From contig JADJOJ010000010.1 of NCBI GenBank assembly GCA_016713825.1, forward strand, positions 124,001 through 188,000: a stretch of DNA of 64,000 bases, written 5' to 3'. Position 1 is the stretch's first letter. The number at the start of each line of letters is the position of its first letter. The DNA is from Candidatus Leptofilum gracile. Lineage in GTDB: Bacteria; Chloroflexota; Anaerolineae; Promineifilales; Promineifilaceae. Below, in pieces: positions 41,672-49,988 of the stretch. The notes beneath the pieces were generated by a model. That model was not told the DNA's origin and searched no databases. It worked only from the letters and a program-made list of their open reading frames with translations. The position numbers and the translations under genes were made by a program.

Positions 41672-42727
41672 ATGATCCAGATAAAAAAATATGTACCCTG
41701 GCTTTTGATCCTGATTTTGCTAACAGGCTGTGGCTTGTTAGCGAGCGATGATGGGGGAAACGGCCGTGCCGACAACGACACCGTCGCCGAAACCGAGACC
41801 GCCCCCGCCGCAGAAGAATTCAAATGCGACGTTGACCCGCCTGCCGCTGGCAAAAGCAACGTCTGCGGCGAAATCCTCTGGAACGGTAGCGGCGCGGCCG
41901 ATTTAGACGTGAAGCTTTGTGCCGATTTCTCTTCCTTTAGCGGCTGCGGCGGCCAGGAATTTTTGGCCACCACCGACGCCGATGGCCAATACCTGTTCAA
42001 AGATATCGACCCCGGCGTGTATGCCCTGTCTGTGCGCGTGTTCAACAGCGACGACTGGCTCTACATTTCCAGCGGCATTCTCAGCTCTGCTGATTTTGAG
42101 GTGAACGCAGGCAAAACATTGGCCATTGGCCGGCAGAATATCTTCAAGCTGGATGTGAAACCCGTGTCGCCGCGCAACGGCAGTAAGGAGTCTGATGCCG
42201 ATGTGACGCTCGATTGGCAAGATTATCCTGGCGCGGAATATTATCTGGTGTCGCTCTACCCGGATGAAGGGGACGCCATTGTGCTGGATAAACGATCCAA
42301 TGAATCGTCGCTGCGGGCCGATCTGCTGCCGGTAAGTTGTGGCTATCGCTGGAGCGTGGAAGCGTTCAACAGTGATCGGATCAAGATTGCCGAGATGGCT
42401 GAACAGTTCGATTTTGTCGTAGACAGCCTGGATGGTTCTTGCCAATTGGCCGTTCAGGAACCGGCCGACGGCGCGGAAATTCGCGGGGAGGGCATTGTGC
42501 TGGATTGGGACGACAGCCCCGTGGCCACCACCTACAAAATCCTCATGTGGAACGATGATGATCCCAACAAGGCCAACGTGCTCGATTTTGAGCAGGTGAA
42601 CGAATCCAGCTACCGCTTCGACCAGACGCTGGAACCTGCCCGCTACGTCTGGTCTGTCACCGCCTACGACGAAAGCGGCGATAAAGTTGGCGGCACGGAG
42701 ATTTTTGATTTCACGGTACGGCCGTAA
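41672..42727 (+). CDS. Lipoprotein with carboxypeptidase-regulatory-like and FN3-like domains
   Basis: A 351-residue surface lipoprotein. MIQIKKYVPWLLILILLTGC places the lipid-bearing Cys at residue 20. A low-complexity Asp/Glu/Thr linker follows, then a Cna-B/carboxypeptidase-regulatory-like beta domain (VCGEILWNGSGAADLDVKLC ... GQYLFKDIDPGVYALSV) and two fibronectin-like domains that share LDWQDYPGAEYYLVSLY and LDWDDSPVATTYKILMW. ATG 41672 is chosen for the lipobox distance and TGGAG upstream. It is probably extracellular and binding; no enzymatic motif. Confidence 0.85.
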   Translation: MIQIKKYVPWLLILILLTGCGLLASDDGGNGRADNDTVAETETAPAAEEFKCDVDPPAAGKSNVCGEILWNGSGAADLDVKLCADFSSFSGCGGQEFLATTDADGQYLFKDIDPGVYALSVRVFNSDDWLYISSGILSSADFEVNAGKTLAIGRQNIFKLDVKPVSPRNGSKESDADVTLDWQDYPGAEYYLVSLYPDEGDAIVLDKRSNESSLRADLLPVSCGYRWSVEAFNSDRIKIAEMAEQFDFVVDSLDGSCQLAVQEPADGAEIRGEGIVLDWDDSPVATTYKILMWNDDDPNKANVLDFEQVNESSYRFDQTLEPARYVWSVTAYDESGDKVGGTEIFDFTVRP

Positions 42728-42744
42728 CTTCTGCCAATAAATAA

Positions 42745-42935
42745 AATCAAAGATTTCGCAGATTTGCCAGATTTTTTAATCTTGGGTCTTTAGGATTTCG
42801 TGGCGTTTGGCTTAAAGCGTGATGCGTGAAACGTGATAACGCTCTGGTCACGCTGCACGTTTCACGCATCACGGGCTGTAAAACCCCTGAATTCCCAAAG
42901 AGCCTTAATCTTTTATCTGCGAAATCTTTGATGAA
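42745..42935. repeat. Nested inverted repeats (families H and D)
   Basis: The outer arms AAATCAAAGATTTCGCAGAT (42747-42766) and ATCTGCGAAATCTTTGAT (about 42914-42931) enclose an inner pair, GTGATGCGTGAAACGTGATA and CGCTGCACGTTTCACGCATC. This is one repeat pair inside another. Confidence 0.85.
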
Positions 42936-42956
42936 TTCCTTTTCTTATTTGCGGTT

Positions 42957-43865
42957 TTACGGCCGTTCCCTCTCCTCCGCCGGCAGCAAAATCAACAGCC
43001 CCAGGATCCCCATGTTGGCGTACAGCAAGGGGCTCATGAACGGCGCACCGCGCAAAAAACGCTCCGGCACGATCGCCGCCGCCGAGGTCAGGTTCGCTGC
43101 CACGTGGAAGTACGTGCCCAGTACCCCCGTGAGAATCAGCAGCAGCATCGCCGCCACGTAGGTCCACAGCTCCACCCGATTCAGCTTGCCCTGGATGGCC
43201 CCCGCACCCAACGGTACGATGGTGGCAAAAACGCCTACCGCCAGCGGCAGCCACAGCCAGGCGTTGTCGAACCCGGTGCGGGCATGGTCCCAGGCGCTGC
43301 TCACCACGGCCACCAGCGTGCCCAGGCTCACCATGAAAAAGTAAGCCTGCGTTTTGCTGTAGGGCAGGCGCAGCCGTCGTTGGCCGCCCAGCATCAGCGT
43401 GCCGCTGTCTGGTTTTGTTTCTTGCCAGGCGGCGCTGAGCCCCAGCAGCCCCACGCCGGCAAAGGCGAAGGGAGCCAGAACCGGCGGTGCCCAAACCAGC
43501 AGCGAGAGCGTCACCTGCTGCCCGGCGGGGGCGGCGGGCAAAATGCCCCGGACGAAGTGAAACCACGCCCCCAGCACCCCCACCACCATGCTAGAGAGGA
43601 AAACGGCCGTTGCCAGCCCCACCGCCACATTCCGCCGCCGCAAAGCCAGCAGCCCCGCCACCAGCAGCAAAATGCCCGCCGCTGGCCCAAACAGAATCGG
43701 AATCCATTCACGGGCGCGGATCGTCTGGTTGAGCACGTGCGCCAGGTAAGTATCTACGCCCAGCATAATCTCGTTAAACGCCGCCATCAGCAGGATTGCC
43801 TGATCGCGGGAGAGGGGCAGCCGCCAGCGGGCAGCTGCCGGGTACAGGGTTGCCAGATAGCTCAT
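42957..43865 (-). CDS. Eight-helix integral membrane protein of the Hao operon
   Basis: 302 residues with about eight membrane helices. Several histidines sit inside or at the ends of helices (VDTYLAHVLN, GAWFHFVRG, SSAWDHART, LGTYFHVAAN), a layout that could ligate b-type hemes. No known family is recognised; it is not NrfD or NapC by motif. AGGAGG precedes ATG 43865, and the octaheme gene ends 11 nt upstream. As the last gene of the FNR-boxed operon it could link the quinone pool or a proton path to the octaheme protein. Confidence 0.85.
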   Translation of the reverse strand: MSYLATLYPAAARWRLPLSRDQAILLMAAFNEIMLGVDTYLAHVLNQTIRAREWIPILFGPAAGILLLVAGLLALRRRNVAVGLATAVFLSSMVVGVLGAWFHFVRGILPAAPAGQQVTLSLLVWAPPVLAPFAFAGVGLLGLSAAWQETKPDSGTLMLGGQRRLRLPYSKTQAYFFMVSLGTLVAVVSSAWDHARTGFDNAWLWLPLAVGVFATIVPLGAGAIQGKLNRVELWTYVAAMLLLILTGVLGTYFHVAANLTSAAAIVPERFLRGAPFMSPLLYANMGILGLLILLPAEERERP

Positions 43866-43876
43866 GCTGCGGCCTC

Positions 43877-45214
43877 CTATTCGCCCGCTGCGCTGATGTC
43901 TAGCAGCGGCGGCGGGCCGTATTCCACCGGCTCCAGGCCGTTGGCTTCCAGCTTTTCGTTCACAATCTCAATCAGTTCCGCCCGTTCATGCAGCATTTCG
44001 TAAGCGCCATGCCACTGCACGTAATCGGCCCCTTGCATCCAGGTGCCAAACTTGGCGGTGCGCCCCCAATGGTGCCACAAATTAAAGTAGACAAAATCGA
44101 TCGGTTCGTCGAACGGTTCGGCCGTCATCAAGCCATTGTCGATGAGCGGTTGCACAATTTGGTCGCTTTCTTCTACCCACAGGTTCACCTGCTCTACGGC
44201 GTTGTCGGCATCGCTGTAGAACGTTTCGATGAAGTTGCTGTTGTGGCATTCGGTGCAAACGCCCTGCATGCGCACCATGTTGTCTTGCCAGGCGGGGCGG
44301 CGCGCGCTAATCGGCGCGGCCAGGAACCAGGTGAGGCGGTCGCCCACATCGTGGGTGGTGCCGGTGGTGCCAAAACCGCTCATGTGGCAGACGGCGCAGG
44401 TGGCAGCTGGAATGTCGTTCACGGTGAGCGTGCCCGGTTCGGCGTCCCAATGCCAGTTGTCGCCATCGGTCATGTAGGCGATGCCGTGGGGCGATTCCTG
44501 GTAAATTTCCCACTGCGGATGGTCTGGCCCGATGTGGCAAGAATTGCACGTTTCTGGCTTGCGGGCCTGTTCCAGGCTGAATTCGTGGCGCAGGTGGCAA
44601 TCCTGACACTGCCCCACGGAGCCGTCGGCGGCGGGCTTGCCTACGTCGTGGCACCGTTCGCAGGCGAATTGGGTGATGGCTGGCCCTTCCAGGGCGTGCA
44701 GCGAGTTGCGGGCGCGTACTTTGTCATCAATAAAGCCGCCTTCGGGAACGGCCGAATATTGGGCCAGCAGTTCCGCATTCAACGCATCCTGCCCGGCATA
44801 GGCCACGTAGGCGGGCAGGGCGTGACGGCTCTGATTGAACTGGGCCACTTCGGCCTCGTGGCAATCTTCGCACATGGCGGTGGTGGGAATGTTGAGGACG
44901 TAGGTGCCTTCATGCTCGATCGCTTCGGGATAATCGGCATCGACCTCATGGCAGTCGCGGCAGGTGACTTCGGCGGCGGCCATGGTGCTGTGGCCGTACT
45001 GTTCCACAATACCGGGGGTGTTGCGCTCGTGGCAGGTGACACAGTCGTCGTCGCTGTCGGCCAGCACGTTGACCGGTTCGTTGACGGCCGTTTCGCTGCC
45101 GCGTTGGCTGATGGCCATGATGACCAGCGTTAGACCAATGACAACCGCCACGGCCACCAATCCAAGAATAAGCAGCCGGAAAGAGCTGCTGTGGGTGGGT
45201 GTTTGTTCACTCAT
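43877..45214 (-). CDS. Membrane-anchored octaheme cytochrome c, hydroxylamine oxidoreductase (Hao)-like
   Basis: 445 residues. One N-terminal helix (about 13-36) anchors an exported domain with eight CxxCH sites at 58, 85, 115, 185, 203, 223, 273 and 320. The signature CHIGPDHPQWEIYQESPHG (226-244) is characteristic of the Hao/octaheme nitrite reductase family. A late ADYVQWHGAYEML (396-408) lies where family members have their C-terminal Tyr region. It oxidises hydroxylamine or reduces nitrite or hydroxylamine outside the membrane. CAGGAGG precedes ATG 45214, which overlaps the upstream gene by 8 nt. The direction of catalysis cannot be told from sequence. Confidence 0.9.
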   Translation of the reverse strand: MSEQTPTHSSSFRLLILGLVAVAVVIGLTLVIMAISQRGSETAVNEPVNVLADSDDDCVTCHERNTPGIVEQYGHSTMAAAEVTCRDCHEVDADYPEAIEHEGTYVLNIPTTAMCEDCHEAEVAQFNQSRHALPAYVAYAGQDALNAELLAQYSAVPEGGFIDDKVRARNSLHALEGPAITQFACERCHDVGKPAADGSVGQCQDCHLRHEFSLEQARKPETCNSCHIGPDHPQWEIYQESPHGIAYMTDGDNWHWDAEPGTLTVNDIPAATCAVCHMSGFGTTGTTHDVGDRLTWFLAAPISARRPAWQDNMVRMQGVCTECHNSNFIETFYSDADNAVEQVNLWVEESDQIVQPLIDNGLMTAEPFDEPIDFVYFNLWHHWGRTAKFGTWMQGADYVQWHGAYEMLHERAELIEIVNEKLEANGLEPVEYGPPPLLDISAAGE

Positions 45215-46502
45215 AAAAAACCTCCTGATTTTTGAAAAAAGTCGCCAACTTTGTGGTTGTGGGGGGTGAAGGGTGGGAACGGGAGACGATGTGGTGGAGA
45301 ACGGCCGTTCCCAGCATCACCAAAGCGGCAAGGACGGGTAAAAGCGCGCCCCAACCGGCGGCGCTGAGCACCCAGCGGCCACGCCAGGCTGCGGGCCAAA
45401 GCTGCGTGAGCGGCAGTAAGGTGAGGATGAGGCCGATGACACCAGCGGTAAACAGGCGGTTGCCCTTTACGCTGGCCCACTCTGCTTGCGCGGTGGCCAT
45501 AATGGAGAGGGAGATGAAGCCCAGCAGCAGCCAATGCAGGTAGGAGATGCGCAATCCCGCCTGTTCGGCCCAGCGAGCGGCCTGGGGAAGAATGATGATG
45601 AGCAGTGCAGTGGCTTTGAGCCCCAGAAAGAACAGGGGGATACGGTTTATCCTAGCGGATTGCCCCAGCACGCGCAAGTGCCCCCACAAGCCCAGCCCCA
45701 CCAGCAATGCGCCCAAACCGCCAATGAGGCGCAGCGGCGTGTTGAGCAGATGGGTGGGAATGCCCAGAATAAACAGCACCGGCAGGCCGATGAGCATCAG
45801 GTCGTGGCTGCGCTGGGCCAGGGGGTGCTGGCTGGCCTGCGGCTGCCGGGCGTAAAGCAGGCCCAGCACGGCCAGTACAAACCAGCCTTCGGCAAATTCA
45901 TCCAAAAAGAGATGGGTGAAGGCCATCGACCAGAGCGGATTTTCGATGCGCAGCAGGGTGAGCAGGGGCAGGCCCCAGCCGCCTAAAGAAGCAAAGAGCA
46001 TGAAGAGAACGGCCGTATCCCACAACCTCAGCGGCAGCAGCCGCACCGCGCCGCGCGTGTAGCGCCAATAGTGCCAGGCAAACAGGTACCAGCCGATCAC
46101 GTTCAGCCCGGCGGCCATCACCGAGAGGGGCAGGCTGCGCTGGCCCACGCTGGCGCTGCGGTAGCCAAACAGCAAAAATGGTACGTAGGCCAGCAGGGCA
46201 AAAATGAGCGTCAGGCCGATGGTGCGGGGGATGGTGGGGGGAAGCGGCCGTTTCACAAAAACGGGTAGGCGGGCGGAAATGAGCGCCATCAAAGCCGGGG
46301 TCACCCAGCCAAAATACATCAGGTGCGAGTGGGCGTGGCGCAAATTGCTAAACTGCAAGCCCCAGGGAAAGCCCAGGGTGACGCCAAAGCGCATCAGCAC
46401 GCCGGTGCTGCCTGCCAGCACAAACAGGGCCAGCGCCAGCCACCAGAGGCGCTCTAGTTTGGCGGCTGCGGGCGGTTGGTTAAGGGTGGGGGTCAATTTC
46501 AT
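45207..46502 (-). CDS. Twelve-helix membrane protein, oxidase subunit I/NnrS-like
   Basis: 431 residues with about 12 membrane helices, as in heme-copper oxidase subunit I and NnrS. The helix-2 motif LRHAHSHLMYFGW (about 62-74) resembles their heme-ligand region, and other histidines occur in helices 6, 7 and 10. The usual His-His copper pair of true oxidases is not visible, so catalysis of oxygen reduction is doubtful. ATG 46502 overlaps the ferredoxin gene by 4 nt and the octaheme gene by 8 nt. Together with the DNR-type regulator this suggests a role in nitric oxide or nitrite metabolism. Confidence 0.82.
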   Translation of the reverse strand: MKLTPTLNQPPAAAKLERLWWLALALFVLAGSTGVLMRFGVTLGFPWGLQFSNLRHAHSHLMYFGWVTPALMALISARLPVFVKRPLPPTIPRTIGLTLIFALLAYVPFLLFGYRSASVGQRSLPLSVMAAGLNVIGWYLFAWHYWRYTRGAVRLLPLRLWDTAVLFMLFASLGGWGLPLLTLLRIENPLWSMAFTHLFLDEFAEGWFVLAVLGLLYARQPQASQHPLAQRSHDLMLIGLPVLFILGIPTHLLNTPLRLIGGLGALLVGLGLWGHLRVLGQSARINRIPLFFLGLKATALLIIILPQAARWAEQAGLRISYLHWLLLGFISLSIMATAQAEWASVKGNRLFTAGVIGLILTLLPLTQLWPAAWRGRWVLSAAGWGALLPVLAALVMLGTAVLHHIVSRSHPSPPTTTKLATFFKNQEVFYE

Positions 46503-46723
46503 GGCAGGTCCTGGTTGGGGGCAAAGCAAATCAAAAAGGGGAGGTCAATCGCCGCTGTGGGGCAAATAGCTTCGCAGGTGCGGCAGTAGGTGCAGGCGGC
46601 GACGTTGACCAGGCTGGCCTTTTGGCCCAGCAGCGCCAGCGCTTTTTCTGGGCAGGCGGCCACGCAGCTGCCGCAGCCTGTGCAGTGAAGGGAATCGATT
46701 TTGGGCAGCCATTCTGTACGCAT
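46499..46723 (-). CDS. Two-cluster 4Fe-4S ferredoxin
   Basis: 74 residues with two 4Fe-4S motifs, CTGCGSCVAACP and CTYCRTCEAICP, in the bacterial ferredoxin or NapF-like arrangement. The start ATG 46723 coincides with the predicted +1 of an FNR-type promoter, so the mRNA is probably leaderless. An in-frame upstream start at 46771 lies within the regulatory boxes and is rejected. It overlaps the 12-helix protein gene by 4 nt and heads the operon. It probably delivers electrons in the cytoplasm to or from the membrane module. Confidence 0.9.
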   Translation of the reverse strand: MRTEWLPKIDSLHCTGCGSCVAACPEKALALLGQKASLVNVAACTYCRTCEAICPTAAIDLPFLICFAPNQDLP

Positions 46724-46729
46724 GAGGGT

Positions 46730-46793
46730 AATGTAGCGGGGAACGGCCGTATTCACCTTGATGCGGATCAAGCAACTTGATCTAAATCAAGTT
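46730..46793 (-). promoter_or_regulatory. FNR/DNR-regulated promoter with two perfect boxes
   Basis: TTGATGCGGATCAA (46758-46771) and TTGATCTAAATCAA (46777-46790) are both perfect TTGAT-N4-ATCAA palindromes. The second extends to 8-bp arms at 46774-46793. The centres are 46764.5 and 46783.5, 19 bp apart. On the minus strand TACATT (46735-46730) is the -10, placing +1 at 46723, so the proximal box centre is at -41.5, the class II activator position. Confidence 0.85.
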
Positions 46794-46804
46794 TGGAGGG
46801 GAAA

Positions 46805-47476
46805 TTAAATCATGGCGATGCTGCGCAGGAGAGCGGCGTTGACGATGATGATGCGGTGGCGGTCGAACTGGATCGCCCCGGTTTCTTGCAGCGTGCGCAG
46901 CGTGCGGCTGACGGATTCCGGCGTGGTGGCCAAGTAGGCGGCAATCGCTTTGCGGGTGACGCCCGCTTCCAGAATGGAGTCCCCTTCGGCTTGTTGCAGC
47001 AAAAAGCGGGCCAGCCGGGCTGTCACGCCGTAGAGGGTGAGGTTTTCGATTTGGGTGGCAAAGTAGCGCACCCGCTGGGCCAGCGCTTGGATGATCGCCT
47101 GGGAAAAGCGGGGATTTTCTAGCATGAAGCTGCGCAGCAGGAGGGCGGGCAGCGCCCAAATTTGGCTGGTTGTCAGCGCCGCCACGTTGGCCGGGTTGGG
47201 GCCGCCATCAAAAACGGCAATGTCGTTGAACGATTCGCCCGCCCCGGCCAGATGTAGGATTTTTTCGTTGCCATCGGCGCTGAGCTTGAAGATTTTGACG
47301 CTGCCGCTTTCGATCCACCACAGAAATTGGGCTTCTTCCCCTTCCTGCAAGATGGTTTCTTCGGCCTGGAAGATGAGGGTGCGTGACTGTTGCAGCAGCC
47401 GTTTTTGCTCGGCAGCGGTTAAAAAGCTGTAGTAGGGATGGCTTTGCAGCAGTTTTTGGATAGCGGCCGAATTCAT
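46805..47476 (-). CDS. Crp/Fnr-family regulator, DNR/NnrR-like
   Basis: 223 residues: a cyclic-nucleotide-binding-like beta roll (about 18-125), a dimerisation helix, and a winged helix with recognition segment TPESVSRTLRTL near 181-192. The E-x-x-S-R pattern matches the FNR residues that contact TTGAT. There is no N-terminal Cys set, so oxygen sensing by a 4Fe-4S cluster is unlikely; DNR-like heme/NO sensing is plausible. AGAGGTCC precedes ATG 47476. It lies 9 nt after the cytochrome fusion gene and its stop is next to the two boxes of the Hao operon, its probable target. Confidence 0.92.
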   Translation of the reverse strand: MNSAAIQKLLQSHPYYSFLTAAEQKRLLQQSRTLIFQAEETILQEGEEAQFLWWIESGSVKIFKLSADGNEKILHLAGAGESFNDIAVFDGGPNPANVAALTTSQIWALPALLLRSFMLENPRFSQAIIQALAQRVRYFATQIENLTLYGVTARLARFLLQQAEGDSILEAGVTRKAIAAYLATTPESVSRTLRTLQETGAIQFDRHRIIIVNAALLRSIAMI

Positions 47477-47485
47477 AGGACCTCT

Positions 47486-49678
47486 TTACGGCTCGGATTC
47501 TGCGGGTTCTTTGGGTTCTTCATACGGCCGTTTCCACAACAAAAACAGCGTCAACATCAGCACCATGCCAATCAAAACCAGCTGCACCGTGGCCGATGAA
47601 CTGTCCACACCCGCCACAATCGCGCCGCCCGATTTGGCGGCTGGGGCACTTTTGTTGAAAATGCCGGAATCCGCTTCGCCAATCACCGTCGGATTTTCGA
47701 CCACGGCCGTGCCGTCCAGCGCCAGCAAATAATCCACAATCAGGTCCACTTGCTCCGTGGTGAGCCGCTGGCCGTAATCTTGCGGCATGATGTTGGGCAT
47801 GCAGGGGCCGTTGGGGCATTCTGGCGCCAGGGCGTAGTTTGGTTCCACAATCGACTGGCGGATATATTCTTCGGCCGTCACGCCGGGGATGCGCCCGGTG
47901 GCCTGGTAGCCAATGTCAGACAGGTCTGGGCCTACTTTGTGCCCTTCGCCAAGGGGGCCGATGGCGTGGCACGCACCACAGCCGGAATTGAGAATGATTT
48001 CCTCCACGGTGCTGCCCTGCACGGGGCGGGGCGTGGGCGTGGGGGCTGGCGTGGGCGTGGGTTCGGTAGATGCCGGCGTGGCGGTGGCGGCCATTTCGGC
48101 CAGCTCTGCGGCGGTGGGTTGGGGCAGCTCATCGGTCATTTGGGCGCGCAGAATTGCTTCGCACTGGTTGATGCCTGGTTCTGGGTCTGGCATGCACCAG
48201 AGCGGATCTGTTTTGCGCGTTTTGAGCAGCGGCACGTACCACAGCACAATGTCTTCGCCGGAAATGGGCTCGCCGTTGAGCCATTGGCGCGGCGGCTGGA
48301 AGGTGTCGCCGGGGCCGGGGGAGAGCGGCTGTTCCCCTTCTAGCTCGTTTTCGCGCAGCACAAAGACGCGGGCCTCGTCTAGCCCCAGCGGGTCGGTGGG
48401 CAGCATGGTCCAGCGGTAGAGCAGGTCATCGTCGCCGGTGGCGATTTTGTACCCTTCGGGGCCGAGGTTATCGACGAAGGGGAAGAGCTCGGTTTCGCTC
48501 TCCATTTCGGTCCATTCGGTGCCTTGCCACAGCCAGACCTGATCATCTTCTGGGCCGTCTAGATCGAGGTCGATGCGCCAAAACGGCCGATAAATCGACA
48601 AATCGTCGCAGCCGGGGCCGTAGGAGACAAAGCGGGGTTCGAAGGTGCCGTCGGCGTAGAAGCGGATGATTTCTTCGTACCGGTAGCAGCAGATGCAGTT
48701 GGGCCAGCGGGTGAATTCGGTGAACAGTTGGCGCACCTCAAAGCCATCGTCTAGTTCGTTGACGATGGTGTCGCCGAAGGGGGGCACGGTGGCGGCAAAG
48801 CCGATTTCGTCCCGGTAGCCGCCGGGCCAGCTGGGGTACCACGCTTCGATTTGGGGGATTTTGATGGTGCTGAAGATGGGTGTTTCGTTGTAGGTGGCGT
48901 CGCGGAAAATGACGCCGTCGTGGGCGCTCATCTCCCAGCAGACGCTCCAGCCGTCTTGCTCGTGGCAGCCGTCGGTGAAGGCGGCACTCTGCGAGACGGG
49001 GGCGGCCACGTCCAGGTCGGGGCGGCCCCGGGTGTAAAAGGTGCGGGCGACGGTTTGCTGGCTCATGTTGACGAAGACGTGGTAGATACGGCCGTCTCCA
49101 TTCGGGCTATGAAAGGTCAAATCCACGCACCAATCGCTGCGGCAGTCGTCGTCGGCCAGCCAGGCGGACATGGGAATCATGGCCGGGTCGCCTGCGCCGA
49201 TGTCGCCCAGAACGGCCGTTACCTGCGGATCATTGGCGGCAATCTGAATGGCGTCTTCGGCCACAAAGCGGCTGCCGCCGGGGCGGCTGAGCGCATCTTG
49301 CCATTCGGCCAGTACCCGGTTTTCGGTGATGAGCAAAATTTGGTTGACGGTACGGCCGTTGGTCCGGTCGAAGTAGGTGAGGTGGGCGCAGGAGTTGGCG
49401 GTGCAGCCTAGCTCTTGCCAGGGGCGGGCTTCGGCCAGGGTGAGGGGCAGGGCATCGACAAAAATGAGGTCGGAAACGGCCGTGTCCAGGTTGTTGAGCG
49501 CCGCCTCAGACAGGCCCATTGGCGGGTCGTCCATCATCAGGTACAGCTGTTGCCCTTTGGCAATAGCCAGGTTGATGGACGCTTGCTGCTGCCAGACGGT
49601 GCGAATCAGGTTGCCAGTGAGCAAGAGCAGAAGAACGATACAACTACGCAAGGCCAGACGGTGCAGCTTAGGACTCAA
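47486..49678 (-). CDS. Cytochrome c protein fused to a copper-amine-oxidase-like beta domain
   Basis: 730 residues. An N-terminal hydrophobic segment (about 9-28) exports the protein. About 30-470 resembles copper amine oxidase folds: an N2/N3-like first part, and CICCYRYEEIIRFYADGTFEP followed by YRPFWRIDLDLDG, typical of the family's catalytic domain. The usual Asn-Tyr quinone-cofactor site is not evident. A Thr/Pro linker leads to one cytochrome c (CGACH near 565, MPNIMP methionine near 620). A C-terminal helix (about 695-715) anchors the tail. TTG 49678 has GGGAG upstream. The Crp/Fnr gene follows after 9 nt. Confidence 0.8.
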   Translation of the reverse strand: MSPKLHRLALRSCIVLLLLLTGNLIRTVWQQQASINLAIAKGQQLYLMMDDPPMGLSEAALNNLDTAVSDLIFVDALPLTLAEARPWQELGCTANSCAHLTYFDRTNGRTVNQILLITENRVLAEWQDALSRPGGSRFVAEDAIQIAANDPQVTAVLGDIGAGDPAMIPMSAWLADDDCRSDWCVDLTFHSPNGDGRIYHVFVNMSQQTVARTFYTRGRPDLDVAAPVSQSAAFTDGCHEQDGWSVCWEMSAHDGVIFRDATYNETPIFSTIKIPQIEAWYPSWPGGYRDEIGFAATVPPFGDTIVNELDDGFEVRQLFTEFTRWPNCICCYRYEEIIRFYADGTFEPRFVSYGPGCDDLSIYRPFWRIDLDLDGPEDDQVWLWQGTEWTEMESETELFPFVDNLGPEGYKIATGDDDLLYRWTMLPTDPLGLDEARVFVLRENELEGEQPLSPGPGDTFQPPRQWLNGEPISGEDIVLWYVPLLKTRKTDPLWCMPDPEPGINQCEAILRAQMTDELPQPTAAELAEMAATATPASTEPTPTPAPTPTPRPVQGSTVEEIILNSGCGACHAIGPLGEGHKVGPDLSDIGYQATGRIPGVTAEEYIRQSIVEPNYALAPECPNGPCMPNIMPQDYGQRLTTEQVDLIVDYLLALDGTAVVENPTVIGEADSGIFNKSAPAAKSGGAIVAGVDSSSATVQLVLIGMVLMLTLFLLWKRPYEEPKEPAESEP

Positions 49679-49771
49679 CGGAACACTCCCAGTTTATGCG
49701 TGGATAGATTCGGGGCGATTATAGCGGAATACGGCCGTTTGGCAGGCTGATTGACCGACAAAACTTATTTA

Positions 49772-49850
49772 ACCGCAGAGAACGCGGAGAGCGCAGAGAA
49801 AAATGAAGGAGAAATCTCTGTGTCCTTTGCGCCCTTTGCGGTAGAAATTT
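49772..49850. repeat. Family I repeat (CCGCAGAGAACGCGGAGAG)
   Basis: ACCGCAGAGAACGCGGAGAG and CTTTGCGCCCTTTGCGGT arms flank a purine-rich loop. The 311-nt gap 49679-49988 contains this, an ACGGCCGT copy at 49731, and the pckA terminator; no gene. Confidence 0.75.
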
Positions 49851-49934
49851 GAGATCTGTCCGTCAATCAGGTTGGCAGGACAGAACGCGGCTTTCTCATT
49901 TTTTACTTGCAGACCAAAAAGTGAGGAACAAAAA

Positions 49935-49962
49935 AACGCCTGGCAGGCAACCGCCAGGCGTT
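49935..49962 (-). terminator. pckA terminator
   Basis: AACGCCTGGC (49935-49944) pairs with GCCAGGCGTT (49953-49962). On the minus strand the hairpin is followed by TTTTTTT. It starts 26 nt after the pckA stop. Confidence 0.85.
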
Positions 49963-49988
49963 TTCCTTACTGTAAATTAACGTTCAGG

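Noticed and set aside
43877..45214. NrfA-type pentaheme nitrite reductase
   Set aside because: Eight CxxCH sites and the GPDHPQ.EIY signature fit the Hao family; no CxxCK site is present.
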